DNA of 35,678 nucleotides from JBGSMF01 sp964651475 (GCA_964651475.1 CAZYXV010000039.1:1-35678); one strand, 5' to 3'; shown: positions 26,003 to 35,215, counted from the stretch's first letter. Made by a program: numbers and translations. Notes: generated from the letters alone by a model not told the origin.

Positions 26003-26524
26003 TCATTCGTTTTTCTCCTTGTTTGCAAGCCATAGATTTTTTTGTCTGATGGCGTGCGTGTCGTGGACCCATGCCCGATGCTTTAGATCAAATACTTCAA
26101 TATCTCCGCGCACGCCAATCGTGGCCGGCAGCGGAAAATCCAGCCCGCCCGCTTTCGCCCAACAGTCCGCGAACCACTCGACGAGCGCCTGGAGCTCAAT
26201 CTCGACCGTCTCGACGCCGGCCCGGTCGTATTCGGCTGCAAGGTGAGCCTCGGCAGGCGGGATCACGTGCTCGACCAGTTCTGCCAGGCGCATGGGAAAC
26301 GCGCCGCTGCGGTGCGGCGACTGGCTGCCGGACTCGTCCGTGCAAAAAACCGTCACGGGCAACTGGCCGCTCAACCCGTTTGGAAACACCAGGAAGTGCA
26401 GCCTGCTGGTGCGCGGAAAACGGTAACTAAAAATGGCCCGAAGTTGAGCCTCGATCAGCGGGGATAGCGGCTCCAGGTAGCGCCTGACCAGGTTTTTATA
26501 GCGATCCGCGTCATAGTTTCCCAT
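26003..26524 (-). CDS. Unknown cytoplasmic protein, 173 aa, first gene of the surface operon
   Basis: No family was recognised. The protein begins MGNYDADRYKNLVRRYLEPL and contains a mixed alpha/beta middle (LHFLVFPNGLSGQLPVTVFCTDESG), a Trp-rich helix (LQALVEWFADCWAKAGG) and a late beta segment (ATIGVRGDIEVFDLKHR). It has no signal peptide or membrane segment. The ATG lacks a strong Shine-Dalgarno sequence. It is the first gene of a minus-strand series that leads to two giant surface proteins and faces the STAND regulator gene across 76 bp. Its steady linkage to the next unknown gene (25 bp gap) suggests that they work together. It might be an accessory factor for expression or export of the surface proteins, which is a guess from position only. 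Confidence 0.7.
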   Translation of the reverse strand: MGNYDADRYKNLVRRYLEPLSPLIEAQLRAIFSYRFPRTSRLHFLVFPNGLSGQLPVTVFCTDESGSQSPHRSGAFPMRLAELVEHVIPPAEAHLAAEYDRAGVETVEIELQALVEWFADCWAKAGGLDFPLPATIGVRGDIEVFDLKHRAWVHDTHAIRQKNLWLANKEKNE

Positions 26525-26600
26525 CTTTTGCTCTGTGAGTTATAATAATCCGAATCTGGCGGCCAGAGTGCAGAAAAAGTGCATATTTTGAGAGGTAAAT
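26525..26600. promoter_or_regulatory. Divergent promoter region between the surface operon and the STAND regulator
   Basis: TTATAATAA at 26540-26548 offers a -10 on both strands (TATAAT at 26541-26546 on plus). Neither strand has a good -35, which would fit activator-dependent promoters. A direct repeat AGTGCA at 26567-26572 and 26578-26583 (11-bp period) lies next to the -10, upstream of the minus-strand promoter and inside the presumed plus-strand leader. Confidence 0.4.
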
Positions 26601-29600
26601 ATGGACGAGGCAGACCAGCAAGAGATATTCAGCCCTGAATCCATTCGACGCGCGCTGCGGGCGTGCGACTCGGTGCAGGCGCTGGGCGAACACCCGCTGG
26701 CCAGGCTGTCTATCGTTTGCGCGCGGCAGCAGGCGGAGGGATATTCAGATACGCCCGCCGGGCGCGGTCTGGCGCTGCAGGGCGTGCTGCGCGCCGCCGT
26801 CGAATCGCTCAGGCCGGGCGACGCGACGCCCGACCCGACCGACAAACGATGGCGTCCGCACATTATCCTGGTCGAGCAATATCTTCAAGGCCGCTCGCCG
26901 GATTGGGTGGCGGCCCAGTTGCACGTTTCGAGGCGGACCTATTACAACGAGCAGGAACAGGCCATGCAGGCGGTGGCCGATGTGTTGTGCAAGTGGGAAG
27001 AACAATCGCGCCAGAAACAACCTGCTGCTGTAGGCCGTCACACGCCCTTCCTGGCGCCGCCGCGCCCCGCGCACGCCCTGATGGGTCGCGAGGGCGTGTT
27101 GGGCGCTCTCAAGTCTCGCCTGCTGCACAATCCGGGCGTTTTGATCGCGCTGCAGGGTTTGCCGGGCGTGGGCAAGACGGCCATCGCCATCGAACTGGCG
27201 CACGCGCCGGATGTGCTGGCCCATTTTTGCGACGGGGTCTTGTGGGCCGGGCTGGGGCGCGAGCCGGATGCGCCGGCCTTGTTGGGCGCGTGGGCGGCGG
27301 CGCTGGGCGTGCCATCGAACGAAATCGCTCAGCAGGCCGATTCCATCAAGCGCGCACAACTGGTCCACGCGGCCATTGGGCTGGGGCGCATGCTGCTGGT
27401 CATTGACGACGCCTGGCAGGTCGAGTCCGCGCTCGCGTTCAAAGTGGGCGGGCCGAATTGCGCCTATCTGGTCACAACCCGCTTGCCCAACGTGGCGCTG
27501 GACCTGGCCGGCGAGGGCGCCGTGCAAATGCAGGAATTGGGCGCGGCGGACGGCCTGGGTTTGCTGGCGCAACTGGCGCCGCAGGCGGTGGAGGCGGAGC
27601 CGGAAGGCGCTCGCTCGCTGGTGCAGGCTGTTGGGGGGCTGCCGCTGGCGCTGATTTTGATGGGGCGGCATTTGCGCAAGCAGGCCCAGAGCGCGCCGAC
27701 TCGCCGCCTGCGCCAGGCGCTGGCCCGGTTGCACGAAGCGCAGACGCGGCTCAAGCTGGCGCAGCCCCAGTCGCCGCTGGAGCGTTATCCCGATTTGCCG
27801 CCTGATGCCTCGCTTTCACTACAGGCGCTCATCAGCATCAGCGATGCAACTCTGGATGCGCCGGCGCGCCGCGCTTTGCGCGACCTGGCCTTGTTTTTGC
27901 CCAAGCCCAATACCTTTTCGGAAGAAGCCGCCCTGGCCGTGACGGCCGCGCCGGTGGACGCGCTGGACGCGCTGGTAGATTGCGGATTGCTGGAAAGCGT
28001 TGGAGCGGATCGTTACACGCTGCACCAGACGATTGCCGATTACGCGCAGGTGGATAGCCCCGACCCGCAAGCCTGCCAACGGCTGGCGCGCTACTGGGCG
28101 CAGTATGCGCAAGAGCACACCGCCGATGATGCACTGCTCGACCGCGAACGCGATAATCTCTTGACCGCGCTGCACATGGCGTTCGACCATCGCCTGGACG
28201 ACGAATTGGTGCGCGGCGTTGGGGCTTTGCATCCGTTCCTGCTCAGGCGGGGCTTGACCGTTGCCGCAGAGACGCACCTCAGCCGCGCGCTCGACCTGAT
28301 GCCAGATGTGCAAGCCAACCGTGCCGGGCGCTATACCTTACTGCTAGCGCGTGAAAAGGCGTATCAACTGCAAGGCAAGCGCCAAGCTCAAGATCAAGAC
28401 CTGTCCGCTTTGCAAGAGTTAGCCGGGCGGGAAAACAATACGCGCTGGCGCGCCGAGGTGTCGCTGCGCCGCGCCAGCGCCGCCCACGCCATCAGTGATT
28501 ACCCCGCCATCATTGCCGCAGCGCAACAGGCAGTAGAGTTGGCCCAGGCCATCCAAGCGATTGACATCCAGGCCGGCGCCCACCAGTTTTGGGGACAGGC
28601 ATTGATATTGCAAGGCGAGCACAACGCTGCCCGCGAACAGTTGGAGCGCGCCCTGGCGCTGGCGCAAACAGCCAATTTGCCCCAGGTGGCTGCCGACAGC
28701 CTGTGCAGCCTGGGACAGGCCACGTGCGAGCAATCCGACTATGCACTGGCGTACACATGCCTGGAGCAAGCTTTGCGTCTTTATCGTGAAATCGGGGATC
28801 GGGTGGGTGAAAGCCGGACGCTATCCCGATTGGGTTACGTGGCTTATCACCAATGCGACTATGCTGCTTCGCAGGCTTTTCACACCCAAGTTTTGCAACT
28901 GTACCGCCAGGCGGGCAGCCGGCGCGGTGAAAGTACAGCATTGCTCAACCTGGGGGCCATAATTTCTGAACAGGGCGATCCGCAGGCAGGGAGCGTTTAT
29001 CAAAACCAGGCTCTCCAGATCAGCCGCGAGATTCGCGCCCGGAACCACGAAGCGCTGGCGCTCAACAACCTGGGGGTCAATGCGCTGCGCCTGGGCGATT
29101 ACGCCGGGGCGCGTTCTCTGCTTGATCAGGCCATGCAGCTCTTTAGCGAGATGGGCGACCGCCACAGCCAGATTTACGCGCTGTTGGATTTGAGCCTGCT
29201 TTTTCACCAACTGGGGGATGACGCCGCCGCGCTGAAACATTGCCAGCAAGCCCTGCCTAATATCCAGGAGACAGGTGACCGCTACGAGCATGCGCGCGCG
29301 CTGACTTGCCAGGGGCGCGCGCTGGCTGGGTTGGGGCGGATGGAAGAAGCGGCGGATGCTTTTGCGCAATCCCTGGCCTTGCGGCTCGAGCTAAAGCAAA
29401 GCACGCTTGCCGCCGAGCCGCTGGCCGGCCTGGCGCGCATCGCCTTGGAGCGCGGCGACCTGGCGCAAGCCCTGGCGCGCGTCGAGGACATGTTGGCGCG
29501 GGTTGAAAAGGACAAGGCGTTGACCGGAACGGACGAGCCGATTCGCATCTACCTGACGTGCTATCGCGTTTTGCATGCCAACAGCGACCCGCGCGCTCCC

Positions 29601-29735
29601 GACGTTCTCAAGGCGGCGTTTGACCTGCTGCAGGAGCGGGCGGCGCTGATCCCCGACGAGGCGGCGCGGCGCGCGTTTTTAGAAAACGTGCCGGCCAATC
29701 GAGAGCTGCAGAATGAACACGGCGCGGGCACATAG
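26601..29735 (+). CDS. STAND-family NB-ARC/TPR signalling protein with N-terminal HTH-like segment
   Basis: The 1044-residue protein starts at an ATG with AGAGGT upstream. Residues about 84-125 (VEQYLQGRSPDWVAAQLHVS, then RRTYYNEQEQAM) read as a helix-turn-helix. An NB-ARC ATPase follows: Walker A GLPGVGKT (186-193), Walker B LLVIDD (265-270), VTTR sensor (291-294), GLPLAL (346-351), then a winged-helix region to about 490. From about 590 to 990 there are TPR-like repeats with alternating [LA]-x-x-L-G-x-x and ALxLAxE patterns (for example NLGVNALRLGDYAGARSLL). STAND proteins are ATP-driven switches that open when the sensor repeats bind a ligand or partner. The HTH-like part and divergent position point to a transcription regulator of the adjacent surface operon. 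STAND antiphage proteins are an alternative, but no nuclease or other effector is seen. Confidence 0.85.
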   Translation: MDEADQQEIFSPESIRRALRACDSVQALGEHPLARLSIVCARQQAEGYSDTPAGRGLALQGVLRAAVESLRPGDATPDPTDKRWRPHIILVEQYLQGRSPDWVAAQLHVSRRTYYNEQEQAMQAVADVLCKWEEQSRQKQPAAVGRHTPFLAPPRPAHALMGREGVLGALKSRLLHNPGVLIALQGLPGVGKTAIAIELAHAPDVLAHFCDGVLWAGLGREPDAPALLGAWAAALGVPSNEIAQQADSIKRAQLVHAAIGLGRMLLVIDDAWQVESALAFKVGGPNCAYLVTTRLPNVALDLAGEGAVQMQELGAADGLGLLAQLAPQAVEAEPEGARSLVQAVGGLPLALILMGRHLRKQAQSAPTRRLRQALARLHEAQTRLKLAQPQSPLERYPDLPPDASLSLQALISISDATLDAPARRALRDLALFLPKPNTFSEEAALAVTAAPVDALDALVDCGLLESVGADRYTLHQTIADYAQVDSPDPQACQRLARYWAQYAQEHTADDALLDRERDNLLTALHMAFDHRLDDELVRGVGALHPFLLRRGLTVAAETHLSRALDLMPDVQANRAGRYTLLLAREKAYQLQGKRQAQDQDLSALQELAGRENNTRWRAEVSLRRASAAHAISDYPAIIAAAQQAVELAQAIQAIDIQAGAHQFWGQALILQGEHNAAREQLERALALAQTANLPQVAADSLCSLGQATCEQSDYALAYTCLEQALRLYREIGDRVGESRTLSRLGYVAYHQCDYAASQAFHTQVLQLYRQAGSRRGESTALLNLGAIISEQGDPQAGSVYQNQALQISREIRARNHEALALNNLGVNALRLGDYAGARSLLDQAMQLFSEMGDRHSQIYALLDLSLLFHQLGDDAAALKHCQQALPNIQETGDRYEHARALTCQGRALAGLGRMEEAADAFAQSLALRLELKQSTLAAEPLAGLARIALERGDLAQALARVEDMLARVEKDKALTGTDEPIRIYLTCYRVLHANSDPRAPDVLKAAFDLLQERAALIPDEAARRAFLENVPANRELQNEHGAGT

Positions 29736-29748
29736 TATGCCCGCACCG
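29720..29748 (+). terminator. Hairpin overlapping the stop codon of the STAND gene
   Basis: An 11-of-12-bp stem (ACGGCGCGGGCA against TGCCCGCACCGT) with loop CATAGTA includes the TAG stop in its loop. No long T tract follows, so it is either a weak terminator or a 3' stabiliser. Confidence 0.45.
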
Positions 29749-29767
29749 TTGTAGAGACGCCGTGGAG

Positions 29768-29787
29768 AGACGCAAAATCTTGCGTCT
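29768..29787. terminator. AGACGCAA/TTGCGTCT palindrome between convergent genes
   Basis: A perfect 8-bp stem with a 4-base loop, flanked by GTAGAGACGC at 29751. It is of the GTAGAGACGC...GCGTCTAC dispersed-repeat type. It lies 8 bp past the stop of the minus-strand beta-helix gene and may terminate transcription from both sides. Confidence 0.45.
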
Positions 29788-29795
29788 ACCCACAT

Positions 29796-32700
29796 TTACG
29801 AATTTCTGATCACCAACGGCAGGAATATCATGTGTTTGCTCTGCTTCCCGGCGCAGCGCAGCGCATAGACCGCCGGGCTGCCCTCTGCGTTGTGCGTTAT
29901 CGTCAAGGTGGCTGCTCGCGTGGTGGTCAGCGTGGGCGCGCAAGAGATGACAAGAGCCTGCGCCGGGTCGCCATCCAGCAGCGTGAGCGTGGCGGTGGGC
30001 ACCGCGAAATCGCCCATATCCGGGCCACTCAACGTGGGCGTGACCGTCAGGGTCATATCCCCCGTCTCGCGGATCGTGAGCGTGGCGCTGATGGTGCTGC
30101 CCACTTCCGTCGTCCCCAGATCAATCGTGCTGCCCGGCGCGGGCGTCGAGCCGTAGCCTGGCTGCCCCACGACGGTGAGGTCAAAGGTGGCCGTGACGTT
30201 GCGCGCCGCGTTCATCGTCACCTGGCACGCACCGGTGCCCGAGCAATCCCCGCTCCACCCTCCGAAGGTCGAGTTGCCGTCTGCCGCCGCTGTCAGGGTG
30301 ACCACCGTGCCCTCTGTAAAGTTGGCCTGGCAACTTGCGCCGCAGGCGATGCCCGCCGGGTCGCTCGTGACTGTGCCGCTGCCCGTGCCGTCCTTGTGGA
30401 CGGTGAGGGTGTAGGTGTTGGAGGCGCTCGTCCCCGTGCCGCTCAAGGCCACGTCAACGCTTGCTTCGTCGCTATCGTCCGACTGAATGGTCAGGTTGGC
30501 CGACATGGCGCCCGTGATCGCGGGATCGAAGGCGAGCTGGACGGTGTGCGTGCTGCCGCTCGTCAGGGTGATCGCCCCTCCGCCGCTGGCGATGACGAAT
30601 GCGGCGGGATTGTTCCCGGTCAGCGCGATGCCGGTGACGTGCAGGTCGGCGCTGCCGGTGTTGGTGATGATCACTGCCTGCGGCGCAGTTGCCCCGGCGT
30701 TTACGTCCTGCTCGCCAAAGGCCAGGCTATCCGGCGCGACGACGATCTCCCGATCAATGCCCCGCCCGCTCAGGATCACGTCAACGGATGCTTCGTCGCC
30801 GTCGTCCGACTCGATGGTGAGGACAGCGCCCCTGGCGCCGGTGCTGGCGGGATCGAAAGCGACGTCAATCGTGCGCGTGCTGCCGGGCGTCAGGGTGATC
30901 TCGCCGCTGTCGGCCAGGCCAAAGTCGCCGGTGTCGCCGGAGAGTGTGACGGTGATGATGTGCAAGTCAAAGTCGCCCACGTTGGTGATCGTCACCATCT
31001 GCGACAGGGTCGGCCCGGCATCCACATCCTGCTCGCCAAAGTCGAGGGCGCTAGGAACGACCAGGATGTCTGCCGGCTTGGGCTCGTGGATGGCAAAGGG
31101 TGAAAAAGCGTCCACGCCAGCCACCCGAATAGATTGCGGATCGCTGCCGCACATCCGCCCGCCGACGCCATAGCTCTCATCCCGCGTCAGCATAGTGTCC
31201 CACGCGCCGGTCCACCGGTAGGCTTCCATTGAAGCGCAACTCTGGCCTGAGGGGATCTCGTTGCTCTGATAGTAAAAGGTGATCGTCGCAGCCCGCCCGG
31301 TGCTGAGGGTGGGTGTGATGATGGCGCAGTGCTGCACGGCGTCGCCGGGTGTCACGCCTGCGCAATGCACATTCGCCGCATCCACAACCTGGGTGCTGCC
31401 CAGGTTTTGACTATTGGCATTGATGATCAGCCCCCCTTCCTTGGGGAAGCCGACGGGGCTGCTGCCGTTCACGGACTTGATCTGGTGGTAGGTGCCGCCG
31501 GTGTGGGTATAAGCGCCTGTGAGAACGAACACATTAGGCTCGTACGGCGCGTAGAAATGGCCGCCGGCCAACACCAATGCGCCTTCGATCCGCAGATCGT
31601 GATTGGAGCCGGCAAAGAGCCCTGCGCGCTGGTAGATGTCTCCCGTGACCGTCAACGCGCTCGTGGGTGTGATCGCGCCAGAGTACAGGTATATCGCGCT
31701 GCCGGGAGACGCAGTGTTTTGCGCAATCCGCGCCCCGCTTAACGTCACGTTGCCCGAGGACCACACACCGCCCCCGCCGTAGGAGGAAGACGTGTTGCGG
31801 AATACCTGCGTCCCGTTCAGCGTCACGGCGCCAGAACTAATATACACCCCGCCGCCGCCATAGACAGCCGCGTTGTCGCTGATTTCACCGCCGTTCACGC
31901 TCAGCGTTGCGGTATTGCTATAGAGGAGCACTCCCCCACCGGCGGAAGCCGTGTTGCTGAGCACCTGCGTGTCGTTTAGCGTCGCGCTGCCACGGTAGAT
32001 GTACACCCCGGCGCCCTCGTAGGCCGTGTTACTGACCACCTGCGCTCCGCTCAGTGTCGTGCTGCCCTCGAAAACGTATATCCCGCCGCCCCAGTACCCG
32101 GCCGAGTTGGCTTTGATTTCCCCGCCGCTCACGTTCAGCGTTGCGGCGGCCTCGGCGACATATATCCCACCCCCATCGTAATCGGGAGCCTTGTTTCCAA
32201 GCACCTGCGTATCGGTCAGGATGGCGGCGCCGGCGTAGACATACACCCCGCCGCCATAGAGGGCCGTGTTGCCCTGGATCTCCCCGTCACTTACGTTTAG
32301 CCTGGCAGTGGCTTGATCAACGTACACCCCACCACCGTATTGGGGAGCCGTGTTGCTGACCACCTGTGTCCCGGTCAGTGTTGCGGCACCCTCGGAGACA
32401 TACATCCCACCGCCGTGGATGCCGGCCGCATTGTGGCTGATCTCCCCGCCGCTCACGTTCAGCGTTGCGTCGGACATTGCAACATACATTCCCCCGCCAT
32501 ATTCGGAAGCTGTGTTGCTGGATATTTGCGTCTCGCTCAGTATGGTGATGCCAAAGCCATAGTCAATATACACCCCACCGCCAGATCGAGAAGCTGTGTT
32601 GTTAAACACCTGAGCCGCGATGAACGTGGCCCCATCTACAACATTCACTCCGCCGCCGTCATAGTTGGCTACATTGCTGAACACCTGCGTCCTGTTCAAC

Positions 32701-33353
32701 GTCACATTATTATAGACATACAGGCCGCCGCCGTAATCGGCTACGTTGTTAAACACCTGCGTCCCGTTCAACGTCGCAGTGGCTTGCTCAACGTACACCC
32801 CGCCGCCGTACGAGGAGGCCTCGTTGTCGAAAACCTGCGTCCCGCTCAATGTCGCGGTGCCCGCATGGATGCATACCCCGCCGCCCAGTCCATAGCCTAT
32901 AGTGGCAGCGTTGTTCGCGATTCGCATATCGTTGAGATACAGCGCGCCGGCGCTCCAGATTCCTCCCCCCTGCTCGGCGTAGCCGTCTCGCACGGTCATC
33001 TTGGTGATGGTCACTGCAACGCCGCTGCCGATATAAAATACCCGGTAGGCGCTGGCCCCGCTCACGGCCAACTGCACGCCCGGCCCGATCATGGTCAGGT
33101 CATCGCTAATAGTCAGAGTGCCGGTCGGAACAATGATTCCGCTAAGGCCGGCGATGAAGGTGATGGTGTCGTGGCCGGGGTTGCTGTTGGCGTTCAGAAT
33201 CGCCTGGGGCAAGCTGCCGGGGCCGCTGGCATTGGTGTTGGTCACAGTATAGGTGTCTGCGCGGACGTGAGCCGGGTTCCCGCCCAACAACCATAACAAA
33301 GCCAGGGTCAGCCCCAATGCCGGTGCTACTGTGAATGATAGGCGAGTTTTCAT
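29796..33353 (-). CDS. Secreted beta-helix protein with anchor-D/Hydin-like domains (1185 aa) and FLP tail
   Basis: I prefer the ATG at 33353 (AGGAG nine bases upstream) to the one at 33359 (three bases). A signal peptide (cleavage near HVRA) leads into TYTVTNTNASGPGSLPQAI, the usual start of CSLREA-type beta-helix proteins. About 16 beta-helix rungs with the core GGGVYV follow (roughly residues 115-560). Rungs of the type ATLNGTQVFNNTA alternate in part with ATLNVSGGEISHNAA. Next are two ASPM/SPD-2/Hydin-like choice-of-anchor-D domains (VPSALDFGEQDVDAG near 764; APDSLAFGEQDVNAG near 866), an InlB B-like repeat (YTLTVHKDGTGSGTVTSDP to FGGWSGDC, about 980-1055), a third anchor-D domain, and the tail MIFLPLVIRNS. 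It is extracellular and probably adhesive or structural. It is transcribed alone from its own promoter region. Confidence 0.9.
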   Translation of the reverse strand: MKTRLSFTVAPALGLTLALLWLLGGNPAHVRADTYTVTNTNASGPGSLPQAILNANSNPGHDTITFIAGLSGIIVPTGTLTISDDLTMIGPGVQLAVSGASAYRVFYIGSGVAVTITKMTVRDGYAEQGGGIWSAGALYLNDMRIANNAATIGYGLGGGVCIHAGTATLSGTQVFDNEASSYGGGVYVEQATATLNGTQVFNNVADYGGGLYVYNNVTLNRTQVFSNVANYDGGGVNVVDGATFIAAQVFNNTASRSGGGVYIDYGFGITILSETQISSNTASEYGGGMYVAMSDATLNVSGGEISHNAAGIHGGGMYVSEGAATLTGTQVVSNTAPQYGGGVYVDQATARLNVSDGEIQGNTALYGGGVYVYAGAAILTDTQVLGNKAPDYDGGGIYVAEAAATLNVSGGEIKANSAGYWGGGIYVFEGSTTLSGAQVVSNTAYEGAGVYIYRGSATLNDTQVLSNTASAGGGVLLYSNTATLSVNGGEISDNAAVYGGGGVYISSGAVTLNGTQVFRNTSSSYGGGGVWSSGNVTLSGARIAQNTASPGSAIYLYSGAITPTSALTVTGDIYQRAGLFAGSNHDLRIEGALVLAGGHFYAPYEPNVFVLTGAYTHTGGTYHQIKSVNGSSPVGFPKEGGLIINANSQNLGSTQVVDAANVHCAGVTPGDAVQHCAIITPTLSTGRAATITFYYQSNEIPSGQSCASMEAYRWTGAWDTMLTRDESYGVGGRMCGSDPQSIRVAGVDAFSPFAIHEPKPADILVVPSALDFGEQDVDAGPTLSQMVTITNVGDFDLHIITVTLSGDTGDFGLADSGEITLTPGSTRTIDVAFDPASTGARGAVLTIESDDGDEASVDVILSGRGIDREIVVAPDSLAFGEQDVNAGATAPQAVIITNTGSADLHVTGIALTGNNPAAFVIASGGGAITLTSGSTHTVQLAFDPAITGAMSANLTIQSDDSDEASVDVALSGTGTSASNTYTLTVHKDGTGSGTVTSDPAGIACGASCQANFTEGTVVTLTAAADGNSTFGGWSGDCSGTGACQVTMNAARNVTATFDLTVVGQPGYGSTPAPGSTIDLGTTEVGSTISATLTIRETGDMTLTVTPTLSGPDMGDFAVPTATLTLLDGDPAQALVISCAPTLTTTRAATLTITHNAEGSPAVYALRCAGKQSKHMIFLPLVIRNS

Positions 33354-33457
33354 TTGCATTTTCTCCTGTTTAGATAATGTGTGATATGTGAAACACGATA
33401 CGAAATTATTCAGCCTTCATTTGCCATGTTGGGCAATAAAGGCAAGATCACCATGCC

Positions 33458-33490
33458 AGTATAGTACGTAAACGTCACGAAAACGTCACG
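33458..33490 (-). promoter_or_regulatory. Candidate OmpR/PhoB-type operator and -10 for the 1185-aa gene
   Basis: On the minus strand two CGTGACG heptamers (33490-33484 and 33479-33473) with a TTTT spacer repeat at 11 bp. Nine bases later comes TATACT (33463-33458). No -35 hexamer is needed in this arrangement, which mirrors PhoB-activated promoters. Transcription would start about 100 nt before the ATG. Confidence 0.5.
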
Positions 33491-33505
33491 GGAGCGATTC
33501 CAGGC

Positions 33506-33594
33506 AGTATGCCGAGTTGTGCGTAAATTTGTCCCGCCCGCAGTTTAGCTGCGGGCAAACCAGCAAATTGCACAAGATTTGCAATACTGCCCCT
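33506..33594. repeat. Intergenic element B, long imperfect palindrome
   Basis: It is bounded by GGCAGTAT at 33506 and ATACTGCC near 33594, with a central CCCGCAG/CTGCGGG hairpin and CAAATT-type inner arms. It shares two ordered blocks with element A at 2236-2288. It lies upstream of the beta-helix gene and just after the ABC ATPase gene. There is no room for a transposase; it looks like a MITE-like or REP-like unit. Confidence 0.55.
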
Positions 33595-33637
33595 TGGGGA
33601 CAGGGCGCTGCGGCGGGGGACTGGGCTTGCAGGCGCT

Positions 33638-34642
<1,005 letters not shown>

Positions 34643-34664
34643 CGTCTTTTTCCTGTTTCGTTAG

Positions 34665-34732
34665 GCCGCCGTCCCCGGCGGCGTTGGCATCATTTTCCTG
34701 CTCCGCTCAAGCCGCCGTCCCCGGCGGCGTTG
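34665..34732. repeat. Tandem 46-bp repeat with two identical GC hairpins
   Basis: Identical 22-bp units at 34665-34686 and 34711-34732 each hold a GCCGCC/GGCGGC stem. The flanks (TTTTTCCTGTTTCGTTAG, ATTTTCCTGCTCCGCTCAA) are also related, so a 46-bp unit was duplicated. The second unit touches the stop codon of the 149-aa gene. Confidence 0.85.
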
Positions 34733-35182
34733 TTAGAGTCCAGAGCGCGCCGCCAGGATTTTTTCGCCCAGGTTTTTGTGCACGCTGAGCCTGACGCCCG
34801 GCGTTTGGGCGAAATGAAAATCCAGATAAATGAACAGAAATCCCTGCCGTTCCGCGGTGCTAATGTCGCTCCAGGGAATGAATAATGCTGGGTGGGCGAT
34901 GCGGAACAGCGGGAACACGGCCAGGTACAACCCCTGCCAATTTGCCCCCACCGTCAGCACGCCCCGATAGCGCGATAGCCCAACATAGCCGCTTTGCATG
35001 GACCACCTGGTCCCGTCAAAATCCGCCTGCGCGCGGTAGTATTGCGCCAGGCGCGGCCAGCCTCCAATCATAGCGACGAGAAAAATGACAAAACTCCACA
35101 ACGCGATGAAAAAGACCGCGAATAGAGCGAAAATGAGGGGAATCGTTAGCCACACCCAAAGCGCGTTTGTTGGTTCTTCCAT
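34733..35182 (-). CDS. Small membrane protein of unknown function, 149 aa
   Basis: One long hydrophobic stretch at residues about 8-42 (LWVWLTIPLIFALF and the following FVIFLVAMIGG) could form one or two membrane helices. After it comes a soluble domain of about 105 residues with GYVGLSRYRGVLTVGAN and PALFIPWSDISTAER, reminiscent of small PH-like or YcxB-like membrane-associated domains, not firmly assigned. The ATG has AGGAAC upstream, and a promoter lies 34-61 bp before it. It is the first gene of a likely two-gene unit with the ABC ATPase, but it is not a typical ABC-2 permease. Its function is unknown. Confidence 0.75.
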   Translation of the reverse strand: MEEPTNALWVWLTIPLIFALFAVFFIALWSFVIFLVAMIGGWPRLAQYYRAQADFDGTRWSMQSGYVGLSRYRGVLTVGANWQGLYLAVFPLFRIAHPALFIPWSDISTAERQGFLFIYLDFHFAQTPGVRLSVHKNLGEKILAARSGL

Positions 35183-35215
35183 AGTTTGTTCCTGATAGTG
35201 ACAATTTTCTGACCA

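Noticed and set aside
26601..29735. Antiphage STAND (Avs-like) defence gene
   Set aside because: No nuclease, protease or membrane effector is fused to it and no other defence gene is nearby; an N-terminal HTH-like segment and divergent operon fit regulation better. Not fully excluded.
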